Assembly (NCBI GenBank): GCA_029211085.1
Contig: JARGFW010000002.1
Location: 19,091-83,090 of the forward strand
Source of the DNA: Deferrisomatales bacterium
Lineage (GTDB): Bacteria; Desulfobacterota; Deferrisomatia; Deferrisomatales; JARGFW01
Length of the DNA: 64,000 bases
Direction of reading: 5' to 3'
The position numbers and the translations under genes are program-made. Of the stretch, positions 32,939 to 42,088 are shown piece after piece (the first letter of the stretch is position 1; each line of letters begins with the position of its first letter). Below the pieces are notes generated by a model that was given only the letters and a program-made list of their open reading frames with translations, ran no database searches and was not told where the DNA came from.

Positions 32939-33843
32939 GGCTTCTCCTCCTTCTGGAAAACCTGTTTCTCTTCCAACCACTCCACCCCGCCTTCCCCCGG
33001 CCACCCCACGAACCGCCAGCGGCCTCCCAGGGTCAGGACCGCGCCCCGGATGCGGCCGGCCTCCACCTGCGCCTCCGCCCAGGCGGCCCCTCGGTCCAGG
33101 GCATGCTCGATCTCCCCCCCGGAGAGGGCACCCACCCGGCGGGTGACTCGCCGGCCGCGCAGGTCCGTGTCCGGGTCCAGGGACTCGGCCAGAACTCGCT
33201 CCACGGCTGGGGAGTCCACGTTCACCGCGTTTCCCGCCAGGGTGGCCGCCACGTCCGCCGCAGCCGCCCGGTCTCCGAAGACCGTAGCCGCGTCGGCGAT
33301 CCCCAGGGTGAAGCTCCGGCCGCCAAAGCCGCTGGTGGCCACGCCGCCCACCCCGTCCGCAGCTGCCACCCGCACCCGCGCCGCGGGCTGCCGGGCGTCC
33401 ACCCGTGGGACCAGCCCGACCGTGACCGATTCACCCGGTACGAGTCGCTGCGCCACGTCCCCGCCGTTGCTGACCACGGCCCAGGTGGCGCCCTGGGCGG
33501 CCAGTGCGTCCGCCACCGCGTCGGCCACGACCCCGGCCACGGCGATCAACGGCGTGACGCCCTCCTCTGCGTAGGGGCGGGACGCGTCAGCCGCGGCCCT
33601 CACCGCGCTCGGGAGGGCGTCGGTGTTGCGGATGCGCCGGACGTCCACCGTCAAAAGGCGCCGCATACCCGCCAGCTCCTCCAGCACCTCCAGTGCCCGC
33701 CGGCCTGCCGCATCCAGCCCCTCCCGCCGGGTCCCCCCCGGCCAGCGCGCCGACAGGACCAGACCCACCGGCCCCCACTCCACCCGCAGCCGTTCCGCCC
33801 CCAGGGGGATGAGCCGCGGGTCGCCGGTCGGCCCCGCGGTCAC
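32917..33843 (-). CDS. UPF0280 (ApbE-like fold) family protein
   Basis: The 308-residue protein carries LVLSARWPGGTRREGLDAAG, the core VAGVVADAVADALAAQGATW followed by VVSNGGDVAQRL, and GIADAATVFGDRAAAADVAAT. These fit UPF0280, a family sharing the ApbE-like fold of FAD transferases, but its own activity is unknown. The start is a GTG overlapping the stop of the upstream iron-sulfur protein gene (GTGA). The ORF track instead merges this gene with an out-of-frame reading of the upstream gene. A role in cofactor attachment to, or maturation of, the neighbouring reductase is conceivable but unproven. Confidence 0.85.
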   Translation of the reverse strand: MTAGPTGDPRLIPLGAERLRVEWGPVGLVLSARWPGGTRREGLDAAGRRALEVLEELAGMRRLLTVDVRRIRNTDALPSAVRAAADASRPYAEEGVTPLIAVAGVVADAVADALAAQGATWAVVSNGGDVAQRLVPGESVTVGLVPRVDARQPAARVRVAAADGVGGVATSGFGGRSFTLGIADAATVFGDRAAAADVAATLAGNAVNVDSPAVERVLAESLDPDTDLRGRRVTRRVGALSGGEIEHALDRGAAWAEAQVEAGRIRGAVLTLGGRWRFVGWPGEGGVEWLEEKQVFQKEEKPWKFARS

Positions 33844-35348
33844 CGCTCGCCGGGGGCCGCCCCGAACGGCTTCACCGCCTCCAGATGGCCGCCCATGGCG
33901 GCGTAGTCCTCCCAGCGCATGGTGTACTCCACGGGGATGACCAGCGCCGGGGTGGGTACCCAGGTGAAGGCTCCGGCCAGCACCCGCTCCACGTCCACCA
34001 TGAAGTTGATCCCGCCGCCCGGGAGCAGGAACGTGGCCGCCCCGCCCACGGTGAGCCGGGCCTGGCGGGCGTGCACGGCCCGGGTCAGGCGGATGGGGTA
34101 TCGGGTCACCCCGGCTCGGGCGCTGCCCCCCGTGCCCCCGCAGTAGAGCACCGACACCCGGCTCTCCTGGCAGGTCTCGGAGATGGCGGAGACGGCCCGG
34201 CGGGCGGCCTCCGGGAGATCGACCTCCTCCAGGGTCCCCCCCTCCAGGACCCGCAAGTAGACGGCCTGCTGGCCGGTGGTCTCGGTGATCAGGATGCGCG
34301 AACCCGGCCGCACGTCCCGGAGGCCGTCGGGCGCGAAGACCTGGCGTGGGTCCATCACCGATGTCCCCCCCCAGCCCTTGCCGTGGTCGCCGAAGTAGCG
34401 CCCCGGCGTGCTGCGCCGGAACCTCAGGCGGGCCCCCGAGGGGGTGGTGCCCAGGAACCGCCCCGCCGCGTGTTCGGTGAGGAGCCCGGTGAGGTGGCTG
34501 TCGAGCACCACCACCTCGTCCGCCGCTTCCTTCAGGACCGGCGCGAAGAGGCCCAGGGTCGCGCTCCCGCACCCCACCCGCATCTTGCCGATGGCAACGC
34601 CGTCCACCACGGGGGGCCGGCCGGCCTGGAGTTCGAGCCGGCTCCCCCCGTCGACCCTCACCCTCACCCGCTCCCGGTTGGCCAGGGCGGTCATGACCCG
34701 GGCGGCCCGGAACCCGTGGGGTCCGGTGAGGGTGTTGGCGCCGCCCAGGGCGAGGATCTTGGAGCCGTACTCCTCGGTGGTGACGTGGCCGATCTTCTCC
34801 CCCCCGGCGGTGACCGGGGCGCCTTCCTCCCCCAGGTAGGCGTCGGTGTCGATCTTCACCTTGACGCTGCTGTAGGAGAGCGGCGTCTCGGTGACCACGG
34901 TGACCACGTCCACCCCCTGGGAGAGCCCCCGGACGATCACCGGGGCGGGCTTGCAGTCGGGGTAGGTGGTGCCGGCGCCGATCCCCGTGACCAGGGGCTC
35001 GCGGAGGGCGGGCTCCCAGTCCGGCCCCACGATCTCCCGCACCTCCTCGAAGGTGCGCAGCGGCGCGTTGCGCACCAGCGTGCCCCCCTGGTTCCCGTAG
35101 CGCCGGCAGGCGCCGCTGCCGCCGTCGGGCACCCGGCACGCCACCGGGCACGACCCGCAGGCGACCCGGAGGTCGTCCGCCGGCAGCTCTTCGGTTACCG
35201 CGCCCTCGGGGCAGACCCGCAGGCACACCCGGCAGTCCACACACGGGGCGTCGATCACCGCCACCTTGTCCACCAGGGCGACGCACTCCAGCGGGCAGTT
35301 GGCCACACACTTGCCGCAGGCCGTGCAGCGGTCGGGGAGGATCTTCAT
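33840..35348 (-). CDS. hnr: 6-Hydroxynicotinate-reductase-like iron-sulfur protein
   Basis: The 502-residue protein opens with two [4Fe-4S] ferredoxin motifs (C8-x2-C11-x2-C14-x3-C18 and C36-x2-C39-x2-C42-x3-C46). A further cysteine group CGSCPVACRVPDGGSGAC follows, then a large domain with TGIGAGTTYPDCKPAPVIV, GWGGTSVMDPRQVF and FLLPGGGINFMVDVE. This organisation is that of Eubacterium barkeri 6-hydroxynicotinate reductase, which reduces 6-hydroxynicotinate to 1,4,5,6-tetrahydro-6-oxonicotinate with ferredoxin. It sits directly between the enamidase and UPF0280 genes. The substrate assignment rests on family resemblance plus the neighbouring enamidase. Confidence 0.8.
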   Translation of the reverse strand: MKILPDRCTACGKCVANCPLECVALVDKVAVIDAPCVDCRVCLRVCPEGAVTEELPADDLRVACGSCPVACRVPDGGSGACRRYGNQGGTLVRNAPLRTFEEVREIVGPDWEPALREPLVTGIGAGTTYPDCKPAPVIVRGLSQGVDVVTVVTETPLSYSSVKVKIDTDAYLGEEGAPVTAGGEKIGHVTTEEYGSKILALGGANTLTGPHGFRAARVMTALANRERVRVRVDGGSRLELQAGRPPVVDGVAIGKMRVGCGSATLGLFAPVLKEAADEVVVLDSHLTGLLTEHAAGRFLGTTPSGARLRFRRSTPGRYFGDHGKGWGGTSVMDPRQVFAPDGLRDVRPGSRILITETTGQQAVYLRVLEGGTLEEVDLPEAARRAVSAISETCQESRVSVLYCGGTGGSARAGVTRYPIRLTRAVHARQARLTVGGAATFLLPGGGINFMVDVERVLAGAFTWVPTPALVIPVEYTMRWEDYAAMGGHLEAVKPFGAAPGER

Positions 35349-35427
35349 GGCTATTCGCTATTGGCTGAGGGCTGATAGCTGTCACCACTTGGCCAAAAGC
35401 CAAGCGCCAACGGCCAACCGCCGTTTC
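35349..35427. repeat. Short intergenic repeat
   Basis: The gap between hnr and ena is made of small repeated words (GGCTATTCGCTATTGGC, then GCTGATAGCTGTCA and GGCCAAAAGCCAAGCGCC). Related words appear near 32323. It looks like a non-coding repeat inside the operon. Confidence 0.35.
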
Positions 35428-36588
35428 TCACTTCACCACCGCGTCCCGCTTGGCCGGGGGCGTGTTGCGGCTCTTCTTCACCACGATCTCGCCGTCCACC
35501 AGGATGATGCTCACCCCCGGGGTGTCGCCCGCCCGGTAGGCTGCGAGCAGGTCGTCGCCCACCGAGCCCATGGGAGCGTCGCAGAACACCAGATCGGCCG
35601 GAGCGCCCACGGCGATGCGGCCCTGGGGGAGTTTGTGGCAGCGGGCCGTGTTGCCCGTGGCCCAGGCGATGGCGACCGCGGGGTCCACGTCCGCCAGGCT
35701 GACCAGGTGGGCGATCACCCGTTGGATGCCCAGGGGCACCACGCCGGTGCCGGAGGGCGCGTCGTTGCCGATGATCACCCGGGCCAGGGCCCCCGCGTCC
35801 ACCGCCTCCCGGGCGGCGTGCACCGCCATCTTCGGGTTCCCGCAGTGGACGATCTCCACGTAGATGTCGCTGTTCCGAACGATGGTGGAGACCTCTTCCG
35901 GGCTGACTGCGGTGGGCCCGCCGTTGGTGTGGCACGCCACGTCGGCGCCGGCCGCCAGCACCTGTTCCGCGGTCACCGTGGAGGAACCCGGGATCGAGGT
36001 GCCCCCCATGTGCATGAGCACGGTCATCCCGTGCTGTTTGGCCCATCCCACCATGGGACGGGCATCGGCCGGCAGCTTGATCCCGCCCAGGCCGATCTCG
36101 CCCACGGTGCGCACCCCCCCCGCCGCCATCTCGGCGAAGTCCGCTTCGGTCAGACCCGGCTCGAGGATCACGGCGCCGCCGATCACCTTCATGCCGCCGG
36201 GCCGAAACGCGCCGAAGGACTTGGCCGCCAGGATGGCCAGGGCCTTGACCCCGGCGGGGTCCTTGGGCCGGCCCGGCAGGTGCACCTCGCCGGCGCTGAT
36301 GCCCGTGGTCACGCCGCCGTGCACCTCGCTCTCCAGGAACCCCAACTGGCTCTGCCGGGGGGTGAAGTCCCCCAGCACGGGGTGGCAGTGGGAGTCGATC
36401 AGGCCCGGGGTCAGGGCGCACCCCCGGGCGTCGATCACCCGGTCCACGGCCGAGTCGGCCACGTCGGCGTCCCGGCCCACCGCCGCGATCACCTTGCCGT
36501 CCAGGAGCAGGGTGTCGGCGGTCAGGAGCGGCTGCCCCACGTCCCCGGACACCAGGAGTCCCACGTTCACGATCTTCGTCTTCGCCAT
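35428..36588 (-). CDS. ena: Enamidase (amidohydrolase family)
   Basis: Enamidase hydrolyses 1,4,5,6-tetrahydro-6-oxonicotinate to 2-formylglutarate and ammonia. The 386-residue protein shows the metal-binding IDSHCHP, then FLESEVHGGVTTGISAGEVH, HMGGTSIPGSSTVTAEQV, HTNGGPTAVS, HCGNPKMAV, GNDAPSGTGVVPLG and the C-terminal VVKKSRNTPPAKR. These segments closely match what I recall of the E. barkeri enamidase (Ena) across its whole length, more than general amidohydrolases. The gene is adjacent to the molybdenum-hydroxylase genes, with a 1-nt gap to the large subunit stop, and to hnr. Confidence 0.85.
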   Translation of the reverse strand: MAKTKIVNVGLLVSGDVGQPLLTADTLLLDGKVIAAVGRDADVADSAVDRVIDARGCALTPGLIDSHCHPVLGDFTPRQSQLGFLESEVHGGVTTGISAGEVHLPGRPKDPAGVKALAILAAKSFGAFRPGGMKVIGGAVILEPGLTEADFAEMAAGGVRTVGEIGLGGIKLPADARPMVGWAKQHGMTVLMHMGGTSIPGSSTVTAEQVLAAGADVACHTNGGPTAVSPEEVSTIVRNSDIYVEIVHCGNPKMAVHAAREAVDAGALARVIIGNDAPSGTGVVPLGIQRVIAHLVSLADVDPAVAIAWATGNTARCHKLPQGRIAVGAPADLVFCDAPMGSVGDDLLAAYRAGDTPGVSIILVDGEIVVKKSRNTPPAKRDAVVK

Positions 36589-36589
36589 C

Positions 36590-38845
36590 TCAAGCCTCCC
36601 GGCCCGTTGCCTGCAGGGCCTCGCGCACCCGCTCCAGGTTGGCGGGCAACTGGGTAATCCTCTTCCCGCAGGCCTGGGCCAGGGCGCCCAGGATCGCCGG
36701 CGCCGTGGGGATCAGGGCGGGTTCCCCCACCCCCTTGGCTCCGTAGGGCCCCGTGGCCTCCCGGCTCTCCACGATCAGGGGAGTGAGCCGCGGCACGTCC
36801 AGGGCGGTGGGGATGAGGTAGGTGTCCAGGTTGACGTCCTTCCCCGGGGAGAACTCTTCCATCAGGGCCATGCCGAGCCCCATGGCCGCGCCGCCGCGGA
36901 TCTGACCCAGCACCCCGGGCGGGTGGATGGCCCGGCCCACATCGTGGGCGGCCGCGAGCCGCTCCACCCGGACCTGGGCGGTGGCCCGGTCCACGGCGAC
37001 CCGGGCCACCTGGGCGGCGAACGCGTAGGTCCCGTACGGGCGGCCCTGGCCGGTGCGGTGGTCCAGGGCCGAGGTGTCCGGGTCGAAGACGCCCGCCTCC
37101 CGGGCCGGCTCCCCGGCGGCGGCGAAGGCGGCGGCCACCTGGCCCAGGCCGGCGCCCCGGGAAGGCTGGGAGCGGGAATGCACACCGCCGTCCCGCAGTT
37201 CCAGGTCGTCTCGAGGCACCTCCAGGAGTTCCTCGGCACGCTCCAGCACCCGCTCCCGCAGCCGGGCCGCGGCCTCCAGCACCGCCCCGCCGGAGATGTA
37301 GGTCTGGCGACTCGCCGAGGTGGCCCCCGCGTTGGTGGTGCGGCCGGTGTCCCCGCGCACCAGGCGCAGTCCGTCCGGGTCGATGCCCAGGGTCTCGGCG
37401 CAGATCGCCAGGAGCACCTGGTCCGAACCCTGGCCGATGTCCGCGGCGCCGGTGAACAGGGTGAAGCGGCCGTCTTCCCCGAGCTCCACCTGGGCCGTGG
37501 AGGGGTTCGACACCCCGGTGTTGCCGATGCCGTAGTACATGGCGCCCACACCGATCCCGCGCAGGTGTTCCCGGTCGCTCCGGCAGGTGCGCCGCCAGCG
37601 GTCGCGCACGGCGTCCACCTTGGCCAGGCACTCCGAAAGCCCGACACTCGCCCCGAGCACATGGCCGGTGATGGTGGCGTCGCCGGGGCGCAGGGCGTTG
37701 CGAAACCGCACCTCCAAGGGATCGACGCCCAGGGCCTCGGCCAGGAGGTCCATCTGGCCCTCGTGGGCGAACGCCACCTGGGGTGTGCCGAACCCGCGCA
37801 TGGCGCCGGAGAAGGGGTGGTTGGTGTAGACGGCCCGGGAGCGGACGCGGGCGCTCGGCACCCGGTAGGGCCCGGCCGCGTGGACCGCGGCCCGCATGGC
37901 CACGGCCAGGCCGTAGGACGCGTAGGCCCCGGTGTCCGCCACCAGGTCCGCTTCCACGGCCAAGAGGCGTCCCTCCGGGTCCGCGGCGCTCCGATACTTC
38001 ATGACCATGGGGTGGCGCTTTCCCGACGCCAAGAGCGACTCTTCGCGGGTGTAGACCAGCCGCGACGCCCGCCCCGTGAGCCAGGTGGCGAGCGCCACGT
38101 ACGGTTGGGCCGAGAGATCGAGCTTGCCGCCGAACCCGCCGCCGGTGGGCGCCTGGGTGACGCGCACCCGCTCCGCCGAAATCCCCAGGAGCCGGCACAG
38201 GTCGTCCCGGTCGTAGTGGGGGTTCTGGGTGGAGCAGGTGACCGTGAGGACGCCCTCGTCCATCCAGGCCACGGCCGCCTCGGGCTCCAGGTAGGCGTGC
38301 TCGATCCAGGTGGTCCGGTAGGTCCGTTCCACCACGGCGGCGGCCCGGCCGAACGCCGCGTCCACGTCGCCCCGCTCGATGCGCTGCTCGAAGCAGAGGT
38401 TTCCCTTCTCGTGGAGGGGTGCCGCGTCCGCGGCCAGGGCTTCCTCGGGGGTCCAGAGGGCCGGCAGGGGTTCGTAGACCACCTCGACGGCCCGGGCGCC
38501 CAGGGCCGCGGTCTCCGGGGTCTCCGCCGCCACCAGGGCCACCGCGTCCCCCACGCAGCGCACCCGCCCGGGGGCGAGCATGGGCTGATCCGCGGTGAGG
38601 CGGATGATGCCGTAGCAGTTCTCCCCGGGGACGTCTCGGGCGGTGAAGACCCGCACCACCCCGGGTACGGCCTGTGCGCTCCCCGCGCGGATCTCCAGTA
38701 CCCTCGCGTGGGCCTCGGTGGACCGCACCACGGCCAGGTGGAGGCAGCCCGGCACTTTCAGGTCCGCGGCGTAGCGCAGCCGCCCCAGCACCTTGTCCAG
38801 GGCATCGCGCCGCACGTTGCGGGCCCCGATCGTGCCGCGGCTCAT
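36590..38845 (-). CDS. Molybdenum hydroxylase large subunit, probable nicotinate dehydrogenase-type
   Basis: The 751-residue catalytic subunit has DALDKVLGRLRYAADLKVPG, the molybdopterin contacts TGGGFGGKLDLSAQ and GAADIGQGSDQVLL, and the active-site glutamate in GPYGAKGVGEPAL. The ATG overlaps the stop of the FAD subunit gene (ATGA), so the three subunits are made from one message. In E. barkeri the nicotinate dehydrogenase large subunit is split in two, while here it is undivided. The context (enamidase, 6-hydroxynicotinate-reductase-like protein) argues for 6-hydroxylation of nicotinate. The family alone would also allow other N-heterocycles. The ORF-track version starts far upstream in the wrong frame of the FAD gene. 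Confidence 0.85.
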   Translation of the reverse strand: MSRGTIGARNVRRDALDKVLGRLRYAADLKVPGCLHLAVVRSTEAHARVLEIRAGSAQAVPGVVRVFTARDVPGENCYGIIRLTADQPMLAPGRVRCVGDAVALVAAETPETAALGARAVEVVYEPLPALWTPEEALAADAAPLHEKGNLCFEQRIERGDVDAAFGRAAAVVERTYRTTWIEHAYLEPEAAVAWMDEGVLTVTCSTQNPHYDRDDLCRLLGISAERVRVTQAPTGGGFGGKLDLSAQPYVALATWLTGRASRLVYTREESLLASGKRHPMVMKYRSAADPEGRLLAVEADLVADTGAYASYGLAVAMRAAVHAAGPYRVPSARVRSRAVYTNHPFSGAMRGFGTPQVAFAHEGQMDLLAEALGVDPLEVRFRNALRPGDATITGHVLGASVGLSECLAKVDAVRDRWRRTCRSDREHLRGIGVGAMYYGIGNTGVSNPSTAQVELGEDGRFTLFTGAADIGQGSDQVLLAICAETLGIDPDGLRLVRGDTGRTTNAGATSASRQTYISGGAVLEAAARLRERVLERAEELLEVPRDDLELRDGGVHSRSQPSRGAGLGQVAAAFAAAGEPAREAGVFDPDTSALDHRTGQGRPYGTYAFAAQVARVAVDRATAQVRVERLAAAHDVGRAIHPPGVLGQIRGGAAMGLGMALMEEFSPGKDVNLDTYLIPTALDVPRLTPLIVESREATGPYGAKGVGEPALIPTAPAILGALAQACGKRITQLPANLERVREALQATGREA

Positions 38846-39711
38846 TGCTGCCCCTTTCCGCGTTCGGCCAGGAAGGCATCGCGTGCCTCGCGGAGGGCCC
38901 GCACCACCAGGGCCCGCACCACGGGCAGTTTGTACGCCATGGAGGCCCGGCCCCCGGAGGCCTGGCGGACCACCTCCTCCACTGCCCGGCCCGCCTCCTC
39001 CAGCTGCGGGTCGCCGAAACCCCGGTGCACCACCTCTTCCGCCTCCAGGAGCCGTTGCGGGCGGGGGAACACGGCGCCCACGGCGATCCGCGCGAGGCCG
39101 GTTTCCGGGTTGGCCATGACCGCCGCCGAGAGGCGGCTGATGGCCGCGGCCCGCCGCCGTCCGATCTTCAGGAAGGAAGCGCCGTGGGGGGTTTGCCGGG
39201 GGATGAGGATGGCCACCAGGATCTCGTCGGCCGCCAGGACGGTCTGCCCGGGGCCCTGGAAGAACTCCCCCACGGAGAGCCGCCGCTCGCCCCGGGGTCC
39301 GGACACGGCGAAATGGGCCCGGAGCGCCGCCAGGGCCGGCAGGGTGTCGGCCGCCACGGAGGCGTTGGCCGTGTTGCCCCCCAGGGTGGCCAGGTTGCGC
39401 ACCTGCACCGACCCCACCCAGGACGACGCCTGGGCCAACAGCGGAGCCCGCCGGTGGACCAGGGGGCTCTCCGCGACCGCCGCGTGGGTGGTCGCCGCTC
39501 CGATCCGCAGCGTGCCGTCCCCGTCTTCTCGGAGCACCCGCAGCTCCGGGATCGCGGTCACGTCGACGAGGGTCCCGAGGGTCACCTTGCCGTGGCGCGA
39601 CGCGACCAGGAGATCCGTGCCGCCGGCGACCACTCGGGTGTCGCCGTCCTGCCCCAGCGCGTCGAGGGCCTCCCCGAGAACCCGGGGCCGCAGGTAGCGC
39701 AGCGCGCTCAC
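38842..39711 (-). CDS. Molybdenum hydroxylase FAD-binding medium subunit
   Basis: The 289-residue protein has the two FAD motifs of the xanthine-dehydrogenase medium subunit, VVAGGTDLLVASRHG and NLATLGGNTANASVAADT, plus the C-terminal CO-dehydrogenase-flavoprotein-like domain (SFLKIGRRRAAAISRLSAAV). It passes electrons from the [2Fe-2S] subunit to an acceptor such as NAD(P)+. The start is GTG overlapping the stop of the iron-sulfur subunit (GTGA). The ORF-track start 132 codons upstream lies inside that gene in another frame. Confidence 0.88.
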   Translation of the reverse strand: MSALRYLRPRVLGEALDALGQDGDTRVVAGGTDLLVASRHGKVTLGTLVDVTAIPELRVLREDGDGTLRIGAATTHAAVAESPLVHRRAPLLAQASSWVGSVQVRNLATLGGNTANASVAADTLPALAALRAHFAVSGPRGERRLSVGEFFQGPGQTVLAADEILVAILIPRQTPHGASFLKIGRRRAAAISRLSAAVMANPETGLARIAVGAVFPRPQRLLEAEEVVHRGFGDPQLEEAGRAVEEVVRQASGGRASMAYKLPVVRALVVRALREARDAFLAERGKGQQ

Positions 39712-40202
39712 GGCCGGATCGCTTCCCGGGACGCCGCGTACACCGCGTCCACGATGGCGTCGTACCCGGTGCACCGGCAGAGGTTCCCGGCGATCGCGAC
39801 CCGGATCTCTTCCCGGGAAGGCTGCGGGTTCCGATCCAGGAGGGCCTTGGCGGAGAGCAGCATGCCGGGGGTGCAGAACCCGCACTGGACCGCGTGCTTC
39901 TCCACGAACCAACGCTGCAGGGGGTGGAGGGCCTCCGGGCCACCCAGGCCCTCCACGGTCAGAACGTCTGCGCCGTCCACCTTGCCGGCGAGCACCAGGC
40001 AGGCGTTCACGGCCTGGCCGTCCAGCAGCACGGTGCAGCCGCCGCACTCGCCGACCCCGCACCCCTCCTTGGCGCCGATCAGGTCGAAATGCTCCCGCAG
40101 CAGCCACAGCAGCGTCCGGTGGGGTTCCACCCGGACGCTGACGGTCTCGCCGTTGAGGGTGAACGCGAGGGAAAGCAGGTCTTGGGACATCCCGTTTCTC
40201 AT
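39708..40202 (-). CDS. Molybdenum hydroxylase [2Fe-2S] small subunit
   Basis: The 164-residue protein has the plant-ferredoxin-type cluster GCGVGECGGCTVLLDG with a following NACL cysteine. It also has the second, helical cluster domain QCGFCTPGMLLSAKALL ... GNLCRCTGYDAIVDAV. These are the two [2Fe-2S] centres that carry electrons from molybdenum to FAD. The first start is ATG at 40202, and an ATG four codons on is equally possible. It is the first gene of the three-subunit enzyme, 46 nt downstream of the TRAP transporter genes on the same strand. Confidence 0.92.
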   Translation of the reverse strand: MRNGMSQDLLSLAFTLNGETVSVRVEPHRTLLWLLREHFDLIGAKEGCGVGECGGCTVLLDGQAVNACLVLAGKVDGADVLTVEGLGGPEALHPLQRWFVEKHAVQCGFCTPGMLLSAKALLDRNPQPSREEIRVAIAGNLCRCTGYDAIVDAVYAASREAIRP

Positions 40203-40248
40203 TCCAAATCCGGCCGGGTTACTCTGACCCGGCCCATTGGAGATTCAC

Positions 40249-41556
40249 CTACCGGGTCATCATCGCCGGCAGATACAGCGCGATCTGGGGGAAGATGGTG
40301 ATCAGGGCCACCACGACGAAGATCGCCAGGAGAAAGGGCAGCACGCCGCGGAAGATGGTCTCCACCCGCACGTCCCCGGCCACACCGGCCACGGTGAAGA
40401 CGTTTAGCCCCATGGGGGGCGTGATGAGCCCGGCCTCCATCATGAGCACGGCCATCACCCCGAACCAGATGGGGTCGAACCCCAGGTTGGTGATCACCGG
40501 GTAGATCACCGGCATGGTGAGGACCATCATGGAGATGGCGTCGAGGAAGCAGCCGAGCATGAGATAGATGAGCAGGATGACCACATGGATCAGATACGGG
40601 GAGACCGCCAGCTCGCTGGCCCACGTGGCCACCTGCATCGGGATCGTGGAGAGCGCCAGGAAGTAGCTGAACACGTTGGCGCCGGCCACCAGGAACAGCA
40701 CCATCACCGAGATGCGGGTGGCCTCCTGCAGGGCCTGCACCAGGTTCGTCCAGGTGACCTTGCCTTTCACCAGCGAGACCAGGAACAGCACGGTGGCGCC
40801 CACGGCGCCGGCTTCGGTGGGGGTGAAGAACCCCAGGTAGATGCCGCCCATGACGATGGCGAACAGCAGCAGCGGCTCCCACACCCCCAGCAGCGCCGTG
40901 AACTTCTGCGCCCAGGACACCGTCTCGGCCCGGGCCGGGGCGAGCTTGGGGTTCAGCTTCACAAGAAAGATGATGATTGCCACGTACGCCGCGGCCAGCA
41001 GGAGCCCCGGGAACATCCCGGCCACCAGGAGCTTGCCGATGGACTGCTCGGTGAGCATCCCGTAGACCACGAAGCCGATGCTCGGCGGGATGAGGAACCC
41101 GAGGGTTCCACCGGCGGCCACGGTGCCCGTGGCCAGGCGGGGGTGGTACCCGTAGCGCTTCATCTCGGGCAGGGCCACGGTGCCCATGGCAGCGGCCGTG
41201 GCCACCGACGACCCCGATACGGCCGAGAACCCGGCGCAGGCGCCGATGGTGGCGATGCCCAGGCCCCCGGGCAGGCGGCGCAGCCACTTCTCGAAGGCGC
41301 CGTAGAGGTCGCGGGTCAGGCCCGAACTGCCTGCGAAACCACCCATCACGATGAACAGCGGGATGACGGTGTAGGGGTAGTAGGAGGAGACCTCGTAGAC
41401 GGTGCGGGCCACCACGGGCAGCGCCGCCTGCACCGAAGCCAGATAGCTGATTCCGCCGAACCCCACCAGCATCAGGGCGAAGGCGATGGGCATGCCCAGG
41501 GCGAGCAGCGCGAACATTATCACGGTACCTGCAAGACCGACGATCATCGGGTCCAC
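40249..41556 (-). CDS. dctM: TRAP transporter large permease DctM
   Basis: The 435-residue membrane protein has about 12 helices and the DctM features ALGMPIAFALMLVGFGG, VIPLFIVMGGFAGSSGLTRD, FSAVSGSSVATAAAMG and GFLIPPSIGFVVYG. It forms the Na+-driven channel of a TRAP uptake system for organic acids. I start at GTG 41556, five nt behind GGAGG. The ATG three codons further in is too far from it, and the ORF-track start is 122 codons upstream inside dctQ in another frame. The position between the regulator and the catabolic enzymes makes the cluster's substrate, probably nicotinate or a related carboxylate, the likely cargo. Confidence 0.9.
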   Translation of the reverse strand: MDPMIVGLAGTVIMFALLALGMPIAFALMLVGFGGISYLASVQAALPVVARTVYEVSSYYPYTVIPLFIVMGGFAGSSGLTRDLYGAFEKWLRRLPGGLGIATIGACAGFSAVSGSSVATAAAMGTVALPEMKRYGYHPRLATGTVAAGGTLGFLIPPSIGFVVYGMLTEQSIGKLLVAGMFPGLLLAAAYVAIIIFLVKLNPKLAPARAETVSWAQKFTALLGVWEPLLLFAIVMGGIYLGFFTPTEAGAVGATVLFLVSLVKGKVTWTNLVQALQEATRISVMVLFLVAGANVFSYFLALSTIPMQVATWASELAVSPYLIHVVILLIYLMLGCFLDAISMMVLTMPVIYPVITNLGFDPIWFGVMAVLMMEAGLITPPMGLNVFTVAGVAGDVRVETIFRGVLPFLLAIFVVVALITIFPQIALYLPAMMTR

Positions 41557-41558
41557 GG

Positions 41559-42047
41559 TCACCTCCTCACCAGGCGGCCGCAGGCCTCGCCGAGGTCCAC
41601 AACCAGCTCCAGGAACAGGAGCACTCCCGCCAGGGAGACCAGGAGCTTGAAGGGCCGCTGGGGCACCCGGAGCATGTCCGAGACCGCTCGCTCCTCCATA
41701 CCCCCAGTCCACCCCTGCCAGGCGAGGACACCGATGATGAACAGGCTCAGCAGCAGGGTGAAGACCTCGAATCCAGCCGCTGCCCGCGGGGACAGCCGCG
41801 AGGTGAGCATCTCCACCCGCACGTGGGCCTTGGCCTGCTGGGTGTAGGCGACGCCCAGGAGCACGAAGACCGCCAGGAAGTAACTGGAGAGCTCCATGGT
41901 GCCGGGGATGGGCCGGGACCACACGGCCCGGCCCACCACCTCGGCAGAGGTCAGGAGCATGAGGGGCAGGAGCATGAACATGCCCAGGAACGATAGCCCG
42001 TAGGAAGTGCGACGGACCGCCGTCCGGAACAGCTGAAATACCGCCAT
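41559..42047 (-). CDS. dctQ: TRAP transporter small permease DctQ
   Basis: The 162-residue protein has four hydrophobic helices and the DctQ signature (MLLTSAEVVGRAVWSRPIPG, then TMELSSYFLAVFVLLGVAYT, and AKAHVRVEML). It pairs with DctM. The ATG follows GGAGAGG-type sequence, and its stop abuts the dctM start. Confidence 0.9.
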   Translation of the reverse strand: MAVFQLFRTAVRRTSYGLSFLGMFMLLPLMLLTSAEVVGRAVWSRPIPGTMELSSYFLAVFVLLGVAYTQQAKAHVRVEMLTSRLSPRAAAGFEVFTLLLSLFIIGVLAWQGWTGGMEERAVSDMLRVPQRPFKLLVSLAGVLLFLELVVDLGEACGRLVRR

Positions 42048-42088
42048 GGGAACCCTGCCTCTCCTCTCCTGTTATCCCGATCCCTGGA

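Noticed and set aside
35864-39697. 1277-aa plus-strand ORF
   Set aside because: Spans antisense to ena and the hydroxylase genes. No recognisable domain.
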